Positions 53,165 to 62,134 of a DNA stretch of 64,000 nucleotides are shown here, one piece after another. The position numbers and the translations under genes were made by a program. Position 1 is the stretch's first letter, and every line of letters starts with the position of its first letter. The stretch spans positions 1 through 64,000 of the forward strand of contig NZ_CAJUPR010000006.1 in assembly GCF_910588665.1 (NCBI RefSeq). Direction: 5' to 3'. Source of the DNA: an uncultured Brachyspira sp. GTDB lineage: Bacteria > Spirochaetota > Brachyspiria > Brachyspirales > Brachyspiraceae. The notes under the pieces were generated by a model, which had not been told where the DNA came from, did not search any database, and was given only the letters and a program-made list of their open reading frames with translations.

Positions 53165-53947
53165 CTATAAAGAAAATATATCTTTTATAATATAAATAAA
53201 ATCATTCTTTGGAAATTTATTTATGATTTCTATATTCTCTATACCGTCAGCATAATATAATTTGCTTTCTTCAGGTAAATATGATATTGCGAATATCTGA
53301 GCATTGCTGTTTAATAATTTATCTTTTGTGTATCCGTATTCAGACATTTCTATTATTCTGCTTGGAATATTATCCCCATAAAAAATAAAAACGGCATGAT
53401 TGTATAATTTAGCTTTTAATATTTTATCCTTATTATTTATACTGTCTTTTTGAAAAAGTTTTTGATTATCATCTATATAAAGATCAAATATATCATTAAT
53501 TTCATTTTTAATATTATTAAGTACAGACTCTCCGTCTTTATCAATATCTGCTAAGAAAAAATAATATGCATGTATTATAATAGATTTTTTATTTTTTATA
53601 ACATCTGCTCTGATAAAAACTCTTGAAGAGTTTACAGAATACATACTATAGCCGAAATATTTAAGTCTTTCTATTATAAAATCTTTGCTGATATTTTTGC
53701 TTACATGATGCTCCAATTTAGAATTATTTTTAATGAATACTAATTTTCTTTTGCTGATATTAGCCACATCAAGATATAAAAAAACTATAGTAATTATTTC
53801 AAGTATTATTAATATAATTGTCATATATACTTGATTATCATTGTATATTGAGAGGAAAATTAAGTTGGCAAACACCACAGCTATTATGCCGTAAGTGCCT
53901 GCCCTTAATAATTCTTTTTTGAAGGAGAACATTTTATTATTGTTCAT
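53165..53947 (-). CDS. Hypothetical membrane protein
   Basis: 260 residues: two N-terminal membrane helices (about 17-32 and 40-60) followed by a soluble Lys/Asn/Ile-rich domain. I recognise no family. It begins about 30 nt after the fliE stop on the same strand, so it may be transcribed with flgB-flgC-fliE, but nothing in it is flagellar by sequence. In other spirochaetes fliF follows fliE; here this gene takes that place. Confidence 0.55.
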   Translation of the reverse strand: MNNNKMFSFKKELLRAGTYGIIAVVFANLIFLSIYNDNQVYMTIILIILEIITIVFLYLDVANISKRKLVFIKNNSKLEHHVSKNISKDFIIERLKYFGYSMYSVNSSRVFIRADVIKNKKSIIIHAYYFFLADIDKDGESVLNNIKNEINDIFDLYIDDNQKLFQKDSINNKDKILKAKLYNHAVFIFYGDNIPSRIIEMSEYGYTKDKLLNSNAQIFAISYLPEESKLYYADGIENIEIINKFPKNDFIYIIKDIFSL

Positions 53948-53974
53948 TATTAATAATTTATCTTATTTTATTTA

Positions 53975-54328
53975 TTATCTGTAAGTTGTTATTTCCTGAT
54001 AAGCTCTTACAGCTCTGTCTATAACTGCTTTTGTAAAACTAAGAGATAATTCTGCTTCTGCAACTGCATTCATTACATCGGATACATCAACCTGATCAGG
54101 TCTTATTCCAGCCTGAACTATTATATTATCTCTGTCAACCTGCTTTTGATTTACGGCATCTACAGCATCGCTCAGCATTGTGCCGAAATTACTTATTAAA
54201 TCACCGCCTGAGATTCTTCTTAACTGTCGCTCAGGTCCGTAATGTCTATAGTCTGTGGTTTTCAATACAAATCCGTAATTATCGCCTACATTTCCTGTTT
54301 TTGCATTCATTATACTATTAATATTCAT
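53975..54328 (-). CDS. fliE: Flagellar hook-basal body complex protein FliE
   Basis: Links the MS ring to the rod and supports export through the flagellar type III apparatus. 117 residues with the typical FliE C-terminus: DVSDVMNAVAEAELSLSFTKAVIDRAVRAYQEI. Third gene of flgB-flgC-fliE, about 25 nt after flgC. Confidence 0.93.
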   Translation of the reverse strand: MNINSIMNAKTGNVGDNYGFVLKTTDYRHYGPERQLRRISGGDLISNFGTMLSDAVDAVNQKQVDRDNIIVQAGIRPDQVDVSDVMNAVAEAELSLSFTKAVIDRAVRAYQEITTYR

Positions 54329-54353
54329 AAAAATATCCTTTTATAAAAACTGA

Positions 54354-54815
54354 TTAATATCTGATAATATTCAAAGCACTTCCAAACATAGTTTTAGCTG
54401 ACTGAATCATTGTGGAATTAGCCTCATAAGCTCTTGAAGCTTCCATCATATCAACCATCTCGGTAACAGGATTAACATTAGGCATCTCAACATAACCCGC
54501 TTTCTCTCCGTATTTAATGGCATCAGGATGAGAAGGATCATAAACAAATCTTGTCGCTGTTTCCGTATCTTTTTCTATACTAAATACCCTTACTCCTGTA
54601 CCTACATTAGGCTGCAAAGCATTAGGTAAAAACGGACTTCTATATTTATTTCCGTCATCTCTGGGCTTGAATATAACTCTGCTTCTTCTGAAAGTGCCGC
54701 CTTCTGTAGTTCTTGTTGTATTAACATTTGCTATATTATCTGCAATAACATCTAATCTTGTTCTTTGAGCTGTAAGTCCGCTGCCAGATGTATTAATAAT
54801 TGAAAATATTCCCAT
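54354..54815 (-). CDS. flgC: Flagellar basal-body rod protein FlgC
   Basis: Proximal rod protein of the periplasmic flagellum. 153 residues. Family marks: the N-terminal SGLTAQRTRLDVIADNIANVNTTRT and the C-terminal VNPVTEMVDMMEASRAYEANSTMIQSAK. It lies between flgB and fliE with a short spacer; AAGGAGATAT precedes the ATG. Confidence 0.96.
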   Translation of the reverse strand: MGIFSIINTSGSGLTAQRTRLDVIADNIANVNTTRTTEGGTFRRSRVIFKPRDDGNKYRSPFLPNALQPNVGTGVRVFSIEKDTETATRFVYDPSHPDAIKYGEKAGYVEMPNVNPVTEMVDMMEASRAYEANSTMIQSAKTMFGSALNIIRY

Positions 54816-54848
54816 ATACTATATCTCCTTTGCAATTAAATAATATTA

Positions 54849-55277
54849 TTAAGCATTTCCTATCATTCTTCTAATCTCTCTGTATTGAGCATTAACTATC
54901 TGAGTAAACATTTGATATCTTAATGTATTTTTTGCCTCTTCAGCCATTTCTCTGTCTATATCTATATTATTTTTATCGTTTCTGTAGCTAGTGTCATAAT
55001 CTACCGTAAGCTTCGGTGCAACCTGCTTATAATCCATAGGCATATGAAAAGGAAAATGTCTGGGATCCGTTCTTACAGCTTCCATACCATCATATTTCTC
55101 ACTGTCTAAAGCTCTTGCTAATTGATATTCAAAAGTTACATCGCTTCTTTTAAAATTCGGAGTAGACACATTTGCTATATTATCAGCTATAACCTCAGCT
55201 CTGAGCCCGTAAACATTTAAAAGCTTTTTTGCAACCGTCATAGTTTTAGCGTATGTCGTATCAGTAAACATATTCAT
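54849..55277 (-). CDS. flgB: Flagellar basal-body rod protein FlgB
   Basis: Proximal rod protein. 142 residues with the flg_bb_rod N-terminus LLNVYGLRAEVIADNIANVSTPNFKRSD and a C-terminal helix RYQMFTQIVNAQYREIRRMI. First gene of flgB-flgC-fliE. A sequence resembling a sigma28 (FliA) promoter lies about 40 nt upstream. Confidence 0.95.
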   Translation of the reverse strand: MNMFTDTTYAKTMTVAKKLLNVYGLRAEVIADNIANVSTPNFKRSDVTFEYQLARALDSEKYDGMEAVRTDPRHFPFHMPMDYKQVAPKLTVDYDTSYRNDKNNIDIDREMAEEAKNTLRYQMFTQIVNAQYREIRRMIGNA

Positions 55278-55316
55278 AATAATAAATCCTGAATTATAAA
55301 ATTATACCTGCAATTA

Positions 55317-55343
55317 TTTTCGGTTTTATTAAAAACTGATTTA
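55317..55343 (-). promoter_or_regulatory. Candidate sigma28-type promoter of flgB
   Basis: On the minus strand TAAA (55340-55343), exactly 15 bp, then ACCGAAAA (55317-55324), six of eight matches to the FliA consensus TAAA-N15-GCCGATAA. Position fits a leader of about 30-35 nt. Confidence 0.4.
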
Positions 55344-55468
55344 ATGTTTTTTTATATAATTCAAATTATTTTAATATCTAAGTACTATTCAAAAAAGCAT
55401 AAGCTTATATAAATATTATTGCTGATGCATCAATATATAAAGATTAATTATAAACTAAACTGCATTTA

Positions 55469-56227
55469 TTAATCCCACCAAAAATACCAAATATCAGATT
55501 TTAATAATGTACCCGCCAATTTTCCGATATCATAATTTTCTGAATACTGACTAACTCTGTCGGTACAAAAAATAAAATGCTCGCAAGCAAGTTTAAGGGC
55601 TTCTTCTTTGGTATTAGGCTTTATTTCTGTAAAAAGCTCCCAAGTATTATAATTCACAACAGCAGGATAAGCCTGATATTTTTCATACCAATATTTAAAA
55701 ACAGCAGTTTGTACTTCAGGATTAGGACAATCATTAAAACCGCCCATAGGAATATAGCATGCCAATTCATAAGGATTCAGAGTAGGTATTTTGGCTAATA
55801 TTAAATCATAAGTTTCTTCCGTTTCATAATTATAATAAGAAGAAAAACTGTTTATTACTTCAAATTCTTCAAAAGGCTTATTTAAACTTCTTTTTATATC
55901 ATCTATATATTCTTCATCGTCATAAATATCTTCAATACTTCGATTCAAATATTCTTTATAATCTATTTTTTTTGATTTTTCTATATATTCTGAAATTAAT
56001 TTTTTTGAATCTTCAATTTCAGAATCATTATCTTCAAGAAACATTGATACTTGTTCAGAAAGCACTTCGCTTGGTATTATAATTAAGGGGGTGTATCCTT
56101 CCTTTTTTCCTTTTTTTAAATTTTTTTTATACCAATCTATTATTTTGCCGTCATCTTCAAGTCCGCCTTCCAATATTTCATAATCACATTTAATAAAATC
56201 TGTTATAAGCTTTATATCATCATTCAT
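55469..56227 (-). CDS. DUF4253 domain protein
   Basis: 252 residues. The C-terminal half is DUF4253-like: PMGGFNDCPNPEVQTAVFKYWYEKYQAYPAVVNYNTWELF, then TKEEALKLACEHFIFCTDRVSQYSE. The N-terminal half is acidic and Lys-rich with IIIPSEVLSEQVSMF. DUF4253 proteins are of unknown function and sometimes occur near toxin-immunity or SUKH-type genes; none are visible here. No signal peptide. An AGGAGATAT site precedes the ATG. Confidence 0.75.
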   Translation of the reverse strand: MNDDIKLITDFIKCDYEILEGGLEDDGKIIDWYKKNLKKGKKEGYTPLIIIPSEVLSEQVSMFLEDNDSEIEDSKKLISEYIEKSKKIDYKEYLNRSIEDIYDDEEYIDDIKRSLNKPFEEFEVINSFSSYYNYETEETYDLILAKIPTLNPYELACYIPMGGFNDCPNPEVQTAVFKYWYEKYQAYPAVVNYNTWELFTEIKPNTKEEALKLACEHFIFCTDRVSQYSENYDIGKLAGTLLKSDIWYFWWD

Positions 56228-56366
56228 ATATATCTCCTATAATTAAATATACCATTAAAATAAACATGAAGAATACAGTATATATTTATAAAAGTAATAT
56301 ATCAAATTTTAAAGAATAAGTAATATACTGCATTAATATTTTCAATTGCTGTAAATACTGATTTTA

Positions 56367-57272
56367 TTAAAATTCTGCATTTTTATCATTGGATATAATT
56401 CTAACTTCAGCATTTAAAGTAATGCCTTTTTGATTATAAACCTCTTCTTTCACCTTTTTCATAAGATTAAATATATCTTTTCCTGAAGCATTATTATAAT
56501 TAATTATAAAATTGGCATGATAAGGCGAAACCATAGCTCCTCCAAGTCTTAAGCCTCTCATATTAACAGAATCAATAACTTTTCCAGCTATCATATTAGT
56601 TTCATAATCATTTAAAAATGCACTTCCAGCTGAAGGATATTTAAATTGATGCTTACTTTTTCTGTCTTTTAAATACTTGTTCATTTCAGGTTTAATTAAT
56701 TTCTTTGACGACTTAATTAATTTAAATCTTACATCCAGTATAATATATTCTTTATCCTGAAAAATACTTCTCTTATAAGCATAATTACAATCATCAATAC
56801 CAATATGAATATATTCGGTATCATCATTTATTATGCCAATGCTGTCAATAAACTCGGATACGGAATGACCGTAGCATCTTGCATTCATATATGCAGCTCC
56901 TCCGATACTGCCAGGAAGTCCGTATAAAAACTCCAAACCTGTAAAAGAATTTTTATATGCATATTTCACAGCATCAGTAATATAGGCGCCGGAATAAGAT
57001 AAAATACTATGAGATGTATGCTCTATTCTGGAAAAAAAACCTGTATATATAATAGGAAACTCTATTACCCTATCTAAGAATAAAATATTACTTCCTCCGC
57101 CTAAAATCATATATCTTTTACTATTATCATTAAGATATTTAATCAAATCTATAAAACCGTTTATAGTTTCAGGCATATAAAACTCCAAAGCCTTAGCATT
57201 AACTCTGAAAGTATTAAATTTTTTAAGCGAAACATTTTCTCTGCTTAGAACACCGTTAAAAGACTTAATCAT
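56367..57272 (-). CDS. murB: UDP-N-acetylenolpyruvoylglucosamine reductase
   Basis: FAD enzyme making UDP-N-acetylmuramate for peptidoglycan. 301 residues. It has the FAD-binding YMILGGGSNILF, FTGLEFLYGLPGSIGGAAYMNARCYG, and the catalytic Ser in YPSAGSAFLN; the C-terminal acid is in LNAEVRII. It lacks the long type I insert, so it is type II MurB. It stands alone between a DUF4253 gene and a BspA-like gene. Confidence 0.94.
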   Translation of the reverse strand: MIKSFNGVLSRENVSLKKFNTFRVNAKALEFYMPETINGFIDLIKYLNDNSKRYMILGGGSNILFLDRVIEFPIIYTGFFSRIEHTSHSILSYSGAYITDAVKYAYKNSFTGLEFLYGLPGSIGGAAYMNARCYGHSVSEFIDSIGIINDDTEYIHIGIDDCNYAYKRSIFQDKEYIILDVRFKLIKSSKKLIKPEMNKYLKDRKSKHQFKYPSAGSAFLNDYETNMIAGKVIDSVNMRGLRLGGAMVSPYHANFIINYNNASGKDIFNLMKKVKEEVYNQKGITLNAEVRIISNDKNAEF

Positions 57273-57380
57273 TGCTATAGTTCCATAATATTATTTAATA
57301 TGAATATAATAACAAATTTTATAAAACATTACAATAAAATTTAATTATATTGACTTTATATTTTTATAAAATAAATCAGA

Positions 57381-57890
57381 CTATTTATCATACCAGCAAG
57401 GATTCTTTGTTAATGAAGTATTTATAAACATGTCTTTAATTGCTGCATCGGTATTCATATTCCAAGTATTCAAATCCTGATTAAAGCTTACAGCATTTTT
57501 GAACATACAAGCCATATATTTAACATTGCATACATTCCATTTATTTAAAGGCTGATTAAAACTCTCAGCACCGTAAAACATAAAGCTCATATCAATAACA
57601 TTGCAGACATTCCAATCATTAATATTGATATTAAAGTTTTTTATATTATGAAACATCGATTTCATATTTAATACATTGGAAGTATCCCATTTATCTATAC
57701 CCGAAAAATCTATTCTTATATTATAATTTTCATATTCATTATAAGATCCGTCAAAACATGCAAAATTAGGCTTCTCAAAAAGCAAAGACATATCATCTAT
57801 CAAAGAAGTATCAATATATCCTAAATATATATTATTGTTTTCTATAAGACTTCTAAGCTCAATTTTATTTCTTGGTTTATATTTAATCAT
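57381..57890 (-). CDS. BspA-like (DUF285) repeat protein
   Basis: 169 residues with about three copies of the DUF285 repeat 'V-NM--MF-----FN--L--WN-': NVLNMKSMFHNIKNFNININDWN, then VIDMSFMFYGAESFNQPLNKWN, then VKYMACMFKNAVSFNQDLNTWN. The repeats resemble leucine-rich-like BspA proteins, which are abundant in Brachyspira and other gut or oral bacteria and often lie on the surface. This copy has no signal peptide, so it is cytoplasmic or a truncated copy. The C-terminus is short. Confidence 0.85.
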   Translation of the reverse strand: MIKYKPRNKIELRSLIENNNIYLGYIDTSLIDDMSLLFEKPNFACFDGSYNEYENYNIRIDFSGIDKWDTSNVLNMKSMFHNIKNFNININDWNVCNVIDMSFMFYGAESFNQPLNKWNVCNVKYMACMFKNAVSFNQDLNTWNMNTDAAIKDMFINTSLTKNPCWYDK

Positions 57891-57932
57891 AATTGACCAT
57901 ACTTTAAAATTTAATTATTATATTTTATATTA

Positions 57933-58775
57933 TTAATTATCTTTTTTATATTCTTTTACAGATTCAGCCATAAAACTGCCGTTTCTTTTAAATACATAAA
58001 TATCTTTAAACTTCATCTCCTGCTTTAATAAAATTTCTTTTTCTTTTACAAGCTCTAAAATAGCTAAAAAAAATGTAACAAGCTGTCTTTTAGTAACTCC
58101 GTCTTTGAAAAGCATAATAAAAGGGAAAAAAGCTGATTCGGATAATTTTATTCTTATCATATCAATGGCATTATCTATATGAAAATTGGACATTCCAGAA
58201 AGAACAGCTAAATCTGTTTCAGGCACAAACTGCACTTTAGTAAAAGCATATACCAAATCGTAAAGCCTTATATCCTTCCAAGCTATTTCATTATCATCTG
58301 AATCATTATTTTTAAAGAATTTAACTCTCTCTGTATCTTTTCTTTCAAATACAGTATCCGAAGTATCCTGAAGCCTGTCAAGTTCTTCCGAAACAATTTT
58401 ATATCTTTGAAACTCAAGCATCTGCTCCACAATCTCAAATTTAAGCTTATCCGTAAACTTATCATCATCCATATCATGAGGAAGAAGCATTCTTGATTTA
58501 TAAAGATGAAACTCTGAAGCAACAACTAAAAAATCGCCCGTAGAATCTAAATTCAAGGCAGCCTGAGACTTAAGATAATCTATAAACTGATCTATAATTT
58601 CTAAAATAGAAACTTCATATATGCTCTTTTCGCTTCTTTTAAGCATATCAAAAAGCAAAGATAAAGGTCCCTCATAATCTATGCTTGATAATGAAACTGT
58701 AAACTCTTTATAATAGACATTATTATTTTCTGTATTATTTTCTGTTTTTTTCTGAGTATCTATATTATTTTCCAT
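57933..58775 (-). CDS. scpA: Segregation and condensation protein A
   Basis: Kleisin subunit of the SMC condensin complex. 280 residues with the N-terminal SMC-binding motif (SIDYEGPLSLLFDMLKRSEKSIYEVSILEI), a central helical linker and the C-terminal winged-helix (LAILELVKEKEILLKQEMKFKDI). The N-terminus is a short Asn-rich extension. scpB, usually downstream, is not in the window; a BspA-like gene is downstream instead. Confidence 0.93.
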   Translation of the reverse strand: MENNIDTQKKTENNTENNNVYYKEFTVSLSSIDYEGPLSLLFDMLKRSEKSIYEVSILEIIDQFIDYLKSQAALNLDSTGDFLVVASEFHLYKSRMLLPHDMDDDKFTDKLKFEIVEQMLEFQRYKIVSEELDRLQDTSDTVFERKDTERVKFFKNNDSDDNEIAWKDIRLYDLVYAFTKVQFVPETDLAVLSGMSNFHIDNAIDMIRIKLSESAFFPFIMLFKDGVTKRQLVTFFLAILELVKEKEILLKQEMKFKDIYVFKRNGSFMAESVKEYKKDN

Positions 58776-58865
58776 AACAGAATATAATATATTATAAAAA
58801 TATAAAAATTCAAGTATACAAAGATTTAATTATACTGACAATAAATAAAATATATTAACAGATTT

Positions 58866-59369
58866 TTATATATTATAAATATAGATACTTTCCTCTATAT
58901 CTTTTTCACCTATTTTTAAACTATTTTTTTTACCCGAATATTTAAATCCGTTTTTCTCATAAAATTTTTTTGCTTTTTCATTTTTATCAAAAACGCAAAG
59001 ACATATATTGCTGTATCCCAAATCTTTTATATATTTAACTGCATGCTCTAATAATAAACTTCCTATACCCGAACCCTGATATATAGGGTGAATATAAAGA
59101 GATATTATCTCCCCATAGCCTTCCATATTGCTTCTGCTTTTGCCATGAGATATAACCCCTATAGGATTATTATCAATATATGCTATATGCGCTTCTCTTG
59201 TTTTATTATTAATGCCGTCTTCAAATTCTCCGCACCAGTCATCTAAATATATTCTTTTCAAATATGAATGCGGTATAATATCTTTATAAGCATCTTTCCA
59301 GCATATTGCATGAAGTTTGCTTATATCAAATACATCTTTTATTTCAGCTTTTTTTATAGTTACATCCAT
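58866..59369 (-). CDS. GNAT family N-acetyltransferase
   Basis: 167 residues with the GNAT core: IISLYIHPIYQGSGIGSLLLEHAVKYI (acetyl-CoA loop QGSGIG), LGYSNICLCVFDKNEKAKKFYEKNGFKYSG. Substrate unknown. About 90 nt downstream of ruvA's neighbour region on the same strand, so its own transcript is likely. Confidence 0.85.
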   Translation of the reverse strand: MDVTIKKAEIKDVFDISKLHAICWKDAYKDIIPHSYLKRIYLDDWCGEFEDGINNKTREAHIAYIDNNPIGVISHGKSRSNMEGYGEIISLYIHPIYQGSGIGSLLLEHAVKYIKDLGYSNICLCVFDKNEKAKKFYEKNGFKYSGKKNSLKIGEKDIEESIYIYNI

Positions 59370-59469
59370 TAAATTATGCCTTTTTATATTGCTAATTAAT
59401 ATTAAATAACATAAATTATATATTTGTAATAAGTTATTTTCAATTATTTCTTTTTTATTTATGATGAAA

Positions 59470-60048
59470 TTATAAACTGCTTAAATTTCTTAAAGCATTG
59501 CTTATTAAATCTTCCGTACTCATATTATCTTTATTTTCTACTTCAGACAAAGCCTTAATAGCTTCGGCATTTGAAAAACCAAGTGATATAAGAGCTTTTA
59601 CAACATCGCTTTCATTACCGCTTCCTATTTCAGATGAAGAAACATTAATATCTATTTTTTCTATCTTATCCCTGAGTTCAAATAAAAGCTTCTCAGCCTT
59701 TTTTATGCCCATACCTGATACCTTCTTCAAAAGACTAATATCTCTATTAAATAGTATATGCATCAAATCGGTGATAGAGTAAGTGGAAAGTATCTCCATA
59801 GCAAGCTTTGGTCCTACACCAGATGCAGACATAAGAATATTAAACATATTTTTTTCTTCTCTGGTAAGAAAACCGTAAAGCATCATAGCATCTTCTCTAT
59901 GTATAAGCTTAGTATAAAGTCTTATATTATCATCATTTTTTACTTCAAGCTTCTTCGATACTACAATCTCATATCCAATGCCTCCGCAAAGTACAGCAAT
60001 AATGCCTTCTGATATTATACAAACTTTTCCTTCTATAAAAGCAAACAT
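59470..60048 (-). CDS. ruvA: Holliday junction DNA helicase subunit RuvA
   Basis: Tetrameric protein that binds Holliday junctions and loads RuvB. 192 residues with the N-terminal OB-fold domain (MFAFIEGKVCIIS-), the HhH motifs (VGPKLAMEILS, SGMGIKKAEKLLFELRDK) and the C-terminal RuvB-binding domain (VVKALISLGFSNAEAIKAL). It lies 13 nt after a CopZ-like gene. ruvB and ruvC are not in the window. Confidence 0.95.
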   Translation of the reverse strand: MFAFIEGKVCIISEGIIAVLCGGIGYEIVVSKKLEVKNDDNIRLYTKLIHREDAMMLYGFLTREEKNMFNILMSASGVGPKLAMEILSTYSITDLMHILFNRDISLLKKVSGMGIKKAEKLLFELRDKIEKIDINVSSSEIGSGNESDVVKALISLGFSNAEAIKALSEVENKDNMSTEDLISNALRNLSSL

Positions 60049-60061
60049 ATTAAATTAAAAA

Positions 60062-60271
60062 CTATAAACTAGGCTCATATTCCAATTCTTTTATAGCTTC
60101 AAGCATTTTATCTGTACTTATTCTGCTTTCATCATATTCAACTTGAGCACAGGCATTTTCCAGACTTACATCAACTTTGTTTATACCGTTTAAAGCATTC
60201 AATTCTTTGGTAACAGCATTAACGCAATTTTGACATCCCATGCCTTTTATTTTTATAGTTACATTTTTCAT
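60062..60271 (-). CDS. Heavy-metal-associated (HMA) copper chaperone-like protein
   Basis: 69-residue single HMA domain: VTIKIKGMGCQNCVNAVTKEL with metal-binding Cys13 and Cys16 in MGCQNC (GMxCxxC motif). Resembles CopZ-type copper chaperones. It lies 13 nt upstream of ruvA and 72 nt downstream of a histidine kinase gene. No copper ATPase or repressor is nearby, so metal specificity is inferred from the motif alone. Confidence 0.88.
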   Translation of the reverse strand: MKNVTIKIKGMGCQNCVNAVTKELNALNGINKVDVSLENACAQVEYDESRISTDKMLEAIKELEYEPSL

Positions 60272-60343
60272 TTTAACTCCTTTATTATACTATTCAGTTA
60301 TTATATACCATACAAGGGTATTATTCAAGTGCTTAATATTAAA

Positions 60344-62119
60344 TTATATCATTTTTATATTTCTGCTGATATTATATACTTCATCTTCATTAAACAAATT
60401 AAATACAACGCTCATTTCGGTACCTGTATTCTCTTCGCTTTTTATATTTATATCTGCATTATAATAATTGCAGATATTTTTCACTATTGTAAGACCTAGT
60501 CCCGTACCATTCACTTTTAAATATTTATTATTTTTAACTCTAAAAAATCTTTCAAATATTCTATTTAAATACTGAGGAGCTATACCGCATCCTGTATCTT
60601 TTACTGTAAATACCGCTTTATTAGAATTATTTTTTAAATATATATTAACCTTTCCTCCGTCATCGGTATATTTTATAGCATTATCAACCAAATTATTAAC
60701 AACTTCGGTAATCTTTTCTCTATTAGCCATTATAACAGCCGATTCAATATCCAACTGAACATCTATGTTTCTCTGCTCAGCCTTTATTCTATTGCTTTCA
60801 AACACATCAAGAATGATATCTTTAATATCTATTTTTTCATCAATAGTTTCCTTCCAATTAGCTTCTATTCTGCTTAATGTAAGCATATCTATAACAAGGT
60901 CTTTCATTCTTAAAGCCTCATTATTTATTCTTTTAATAAAATCAGACTGATTCTTTCCTCCTCCTGTGGCTATAAGAAGTTCGGAATATCCTATTATTGA
61001 AGTGAGAGGAGTTTTTAATTCATGAGAAGCATTTATAAAGAAATCCTGTTTTTCTATCTCTACTTTTCTTATATCTGTAACATCTTCAAATTTTATTAAT
61101 GCCGATATATTTTTATTATTGAGTATAGGTATAGTAGTAATTTCTATATCCATAGTATGTTCTTTGATATCAAATTTAGAAAATCTATTTAAATCTATGG
61201 CATCATTAATTTTTTCTATTACATCTTCGCTTTTTATAATTTCATTTAATTTTTTTATATTATTATCATATATCTCAAGCAAATCTACAGCATACTGATT
61301 AATAAAAAATATTTCTTTATTCTTATTTACGGCTATAATACCCTGTTCTATATTCTCAAGAACATATTTAAGTTTTTCTTTCTCCTTCTGATATCCTGTA
61401 ATATTTTCATTTAAATTAATTGCAAGCCTGTTAATATCATACAATACTTCATTTATATCATTATATCTTGTAAGATTTTTAGGTGCAATAGATTTATTAT
61501 TATATATATTATCAAGAGTTTCTTTTATTGTATAGAAAGGTATCATAATATTGCGGCTCATAAGAGGAATAACCAAAGACATAATGATAATAACAACTCC
61601 TATTACCATGACAGCAGTAAATAAAAAACTTATTAAATATTTATTAACAGAATCTATAGGTATTGCAATTCTCAAAATATAATCTCTGTTGTCGTCCGCT
61701 TTAATTTTTTTGGATACATACATATAAGGTATTTTATGACTGATAGAAGTATTGATTGAAAAAGCAGGCTTATTATCAACGCTGTGAAGTGCCTCTATAA
61801 CATCGCTTCTGTTAGTATGATTTCCGATAGGATTTTTAGATATATCAGTCATAGTGTCTGCAACCACAACACCGTTAGTAGATATTATGCTTATTCTTAA
61901 TTCTTCTTTATCCGACTGAAGCACGAACTTTCTGAAAGCATCTTCAGTCTGTATATCATATAAATCTATCTCTTTCTCAAGCATCTCCATAATATTTACT
62001 ATCATAAACTGACTATACATAATATTATTATACTGCACAGTAAATAGTATACCAATAAACATTAAAGCGCTTGATAATATCAAAATAAGAAGCGAGTTAT
62101 AAAATATATTCTTAATCAT
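60344..62119 (-). CDS. Sensor histidine kinase (PhoR-like)
   Basis: 591 residues. Two membrane helices (about 7-28 and 161-185) flank a periplasmic sensor of about 130 residues. A HAMP-like linker, a PAS domain (about 250-350) and the kinase core follow: phospho-acceptor His366 in ASHELKTPLTS, N box NLVDNAIKYT, G1 DTGCGI, G2 GTGLGL. It pairs with the OmpR-type regulator gene 15 nt upstream. The layout recalls PhoR/PhoB of phosphate control, but no pst genes are visible, so the signal is unknown. Confidence 0.9.
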   Translation of the reverse strand: MIKNIFYNSLLILILSSALMFIGILFTVQYNNIMYSQFMIVNIMEMLEKEIDLYDIQTEDAFRKFVLQSDKEELRISIISTNGVVVADTMTDISKNPIGNHTNRSDVIEALHSVDNKPAFSINTSISHKIPYMYVSKKIKADDNRDYILRIAIPIDSVNKYLISFLFTAVMVIGVVIIIMSLVIPLMSRNIMIPFYTIKETLDNIYNNKSIAPKNLTRYNDINEVLYDINRLAINLNENITGYQKEKEKLKYVLENIEQGIIAVNKNKEIFFINQYAVDLLEIYDNNIKKLNEIIKSEDVIEKINDAIDLNRFSKFDIKEHTMDIEITTIPILNNKNISALIKFEDVTDIRKVEIEKQDFFINASHELKTPLTSIIGYSELLIATGGGKNQSDFIKRINNEALRMKDLVIDMLTLSRIEANWKETIDEKIDIKDIILDVFESNRIKAEQRNIDVQLDIESAVIMANREKITEVVNNLVDNAIKYTDDGGKVNIYLKNNSNKAVFTVKDTGCGIAPQYLNRIFERFFRVKNNKYLKVNGTGLGLTIVKNICNYYNADINIKSEENTGTEMSVVFNLFNEDEVYNISRNIKMI

Positions 62120-62134
62120 ATTTTAATACATTTA

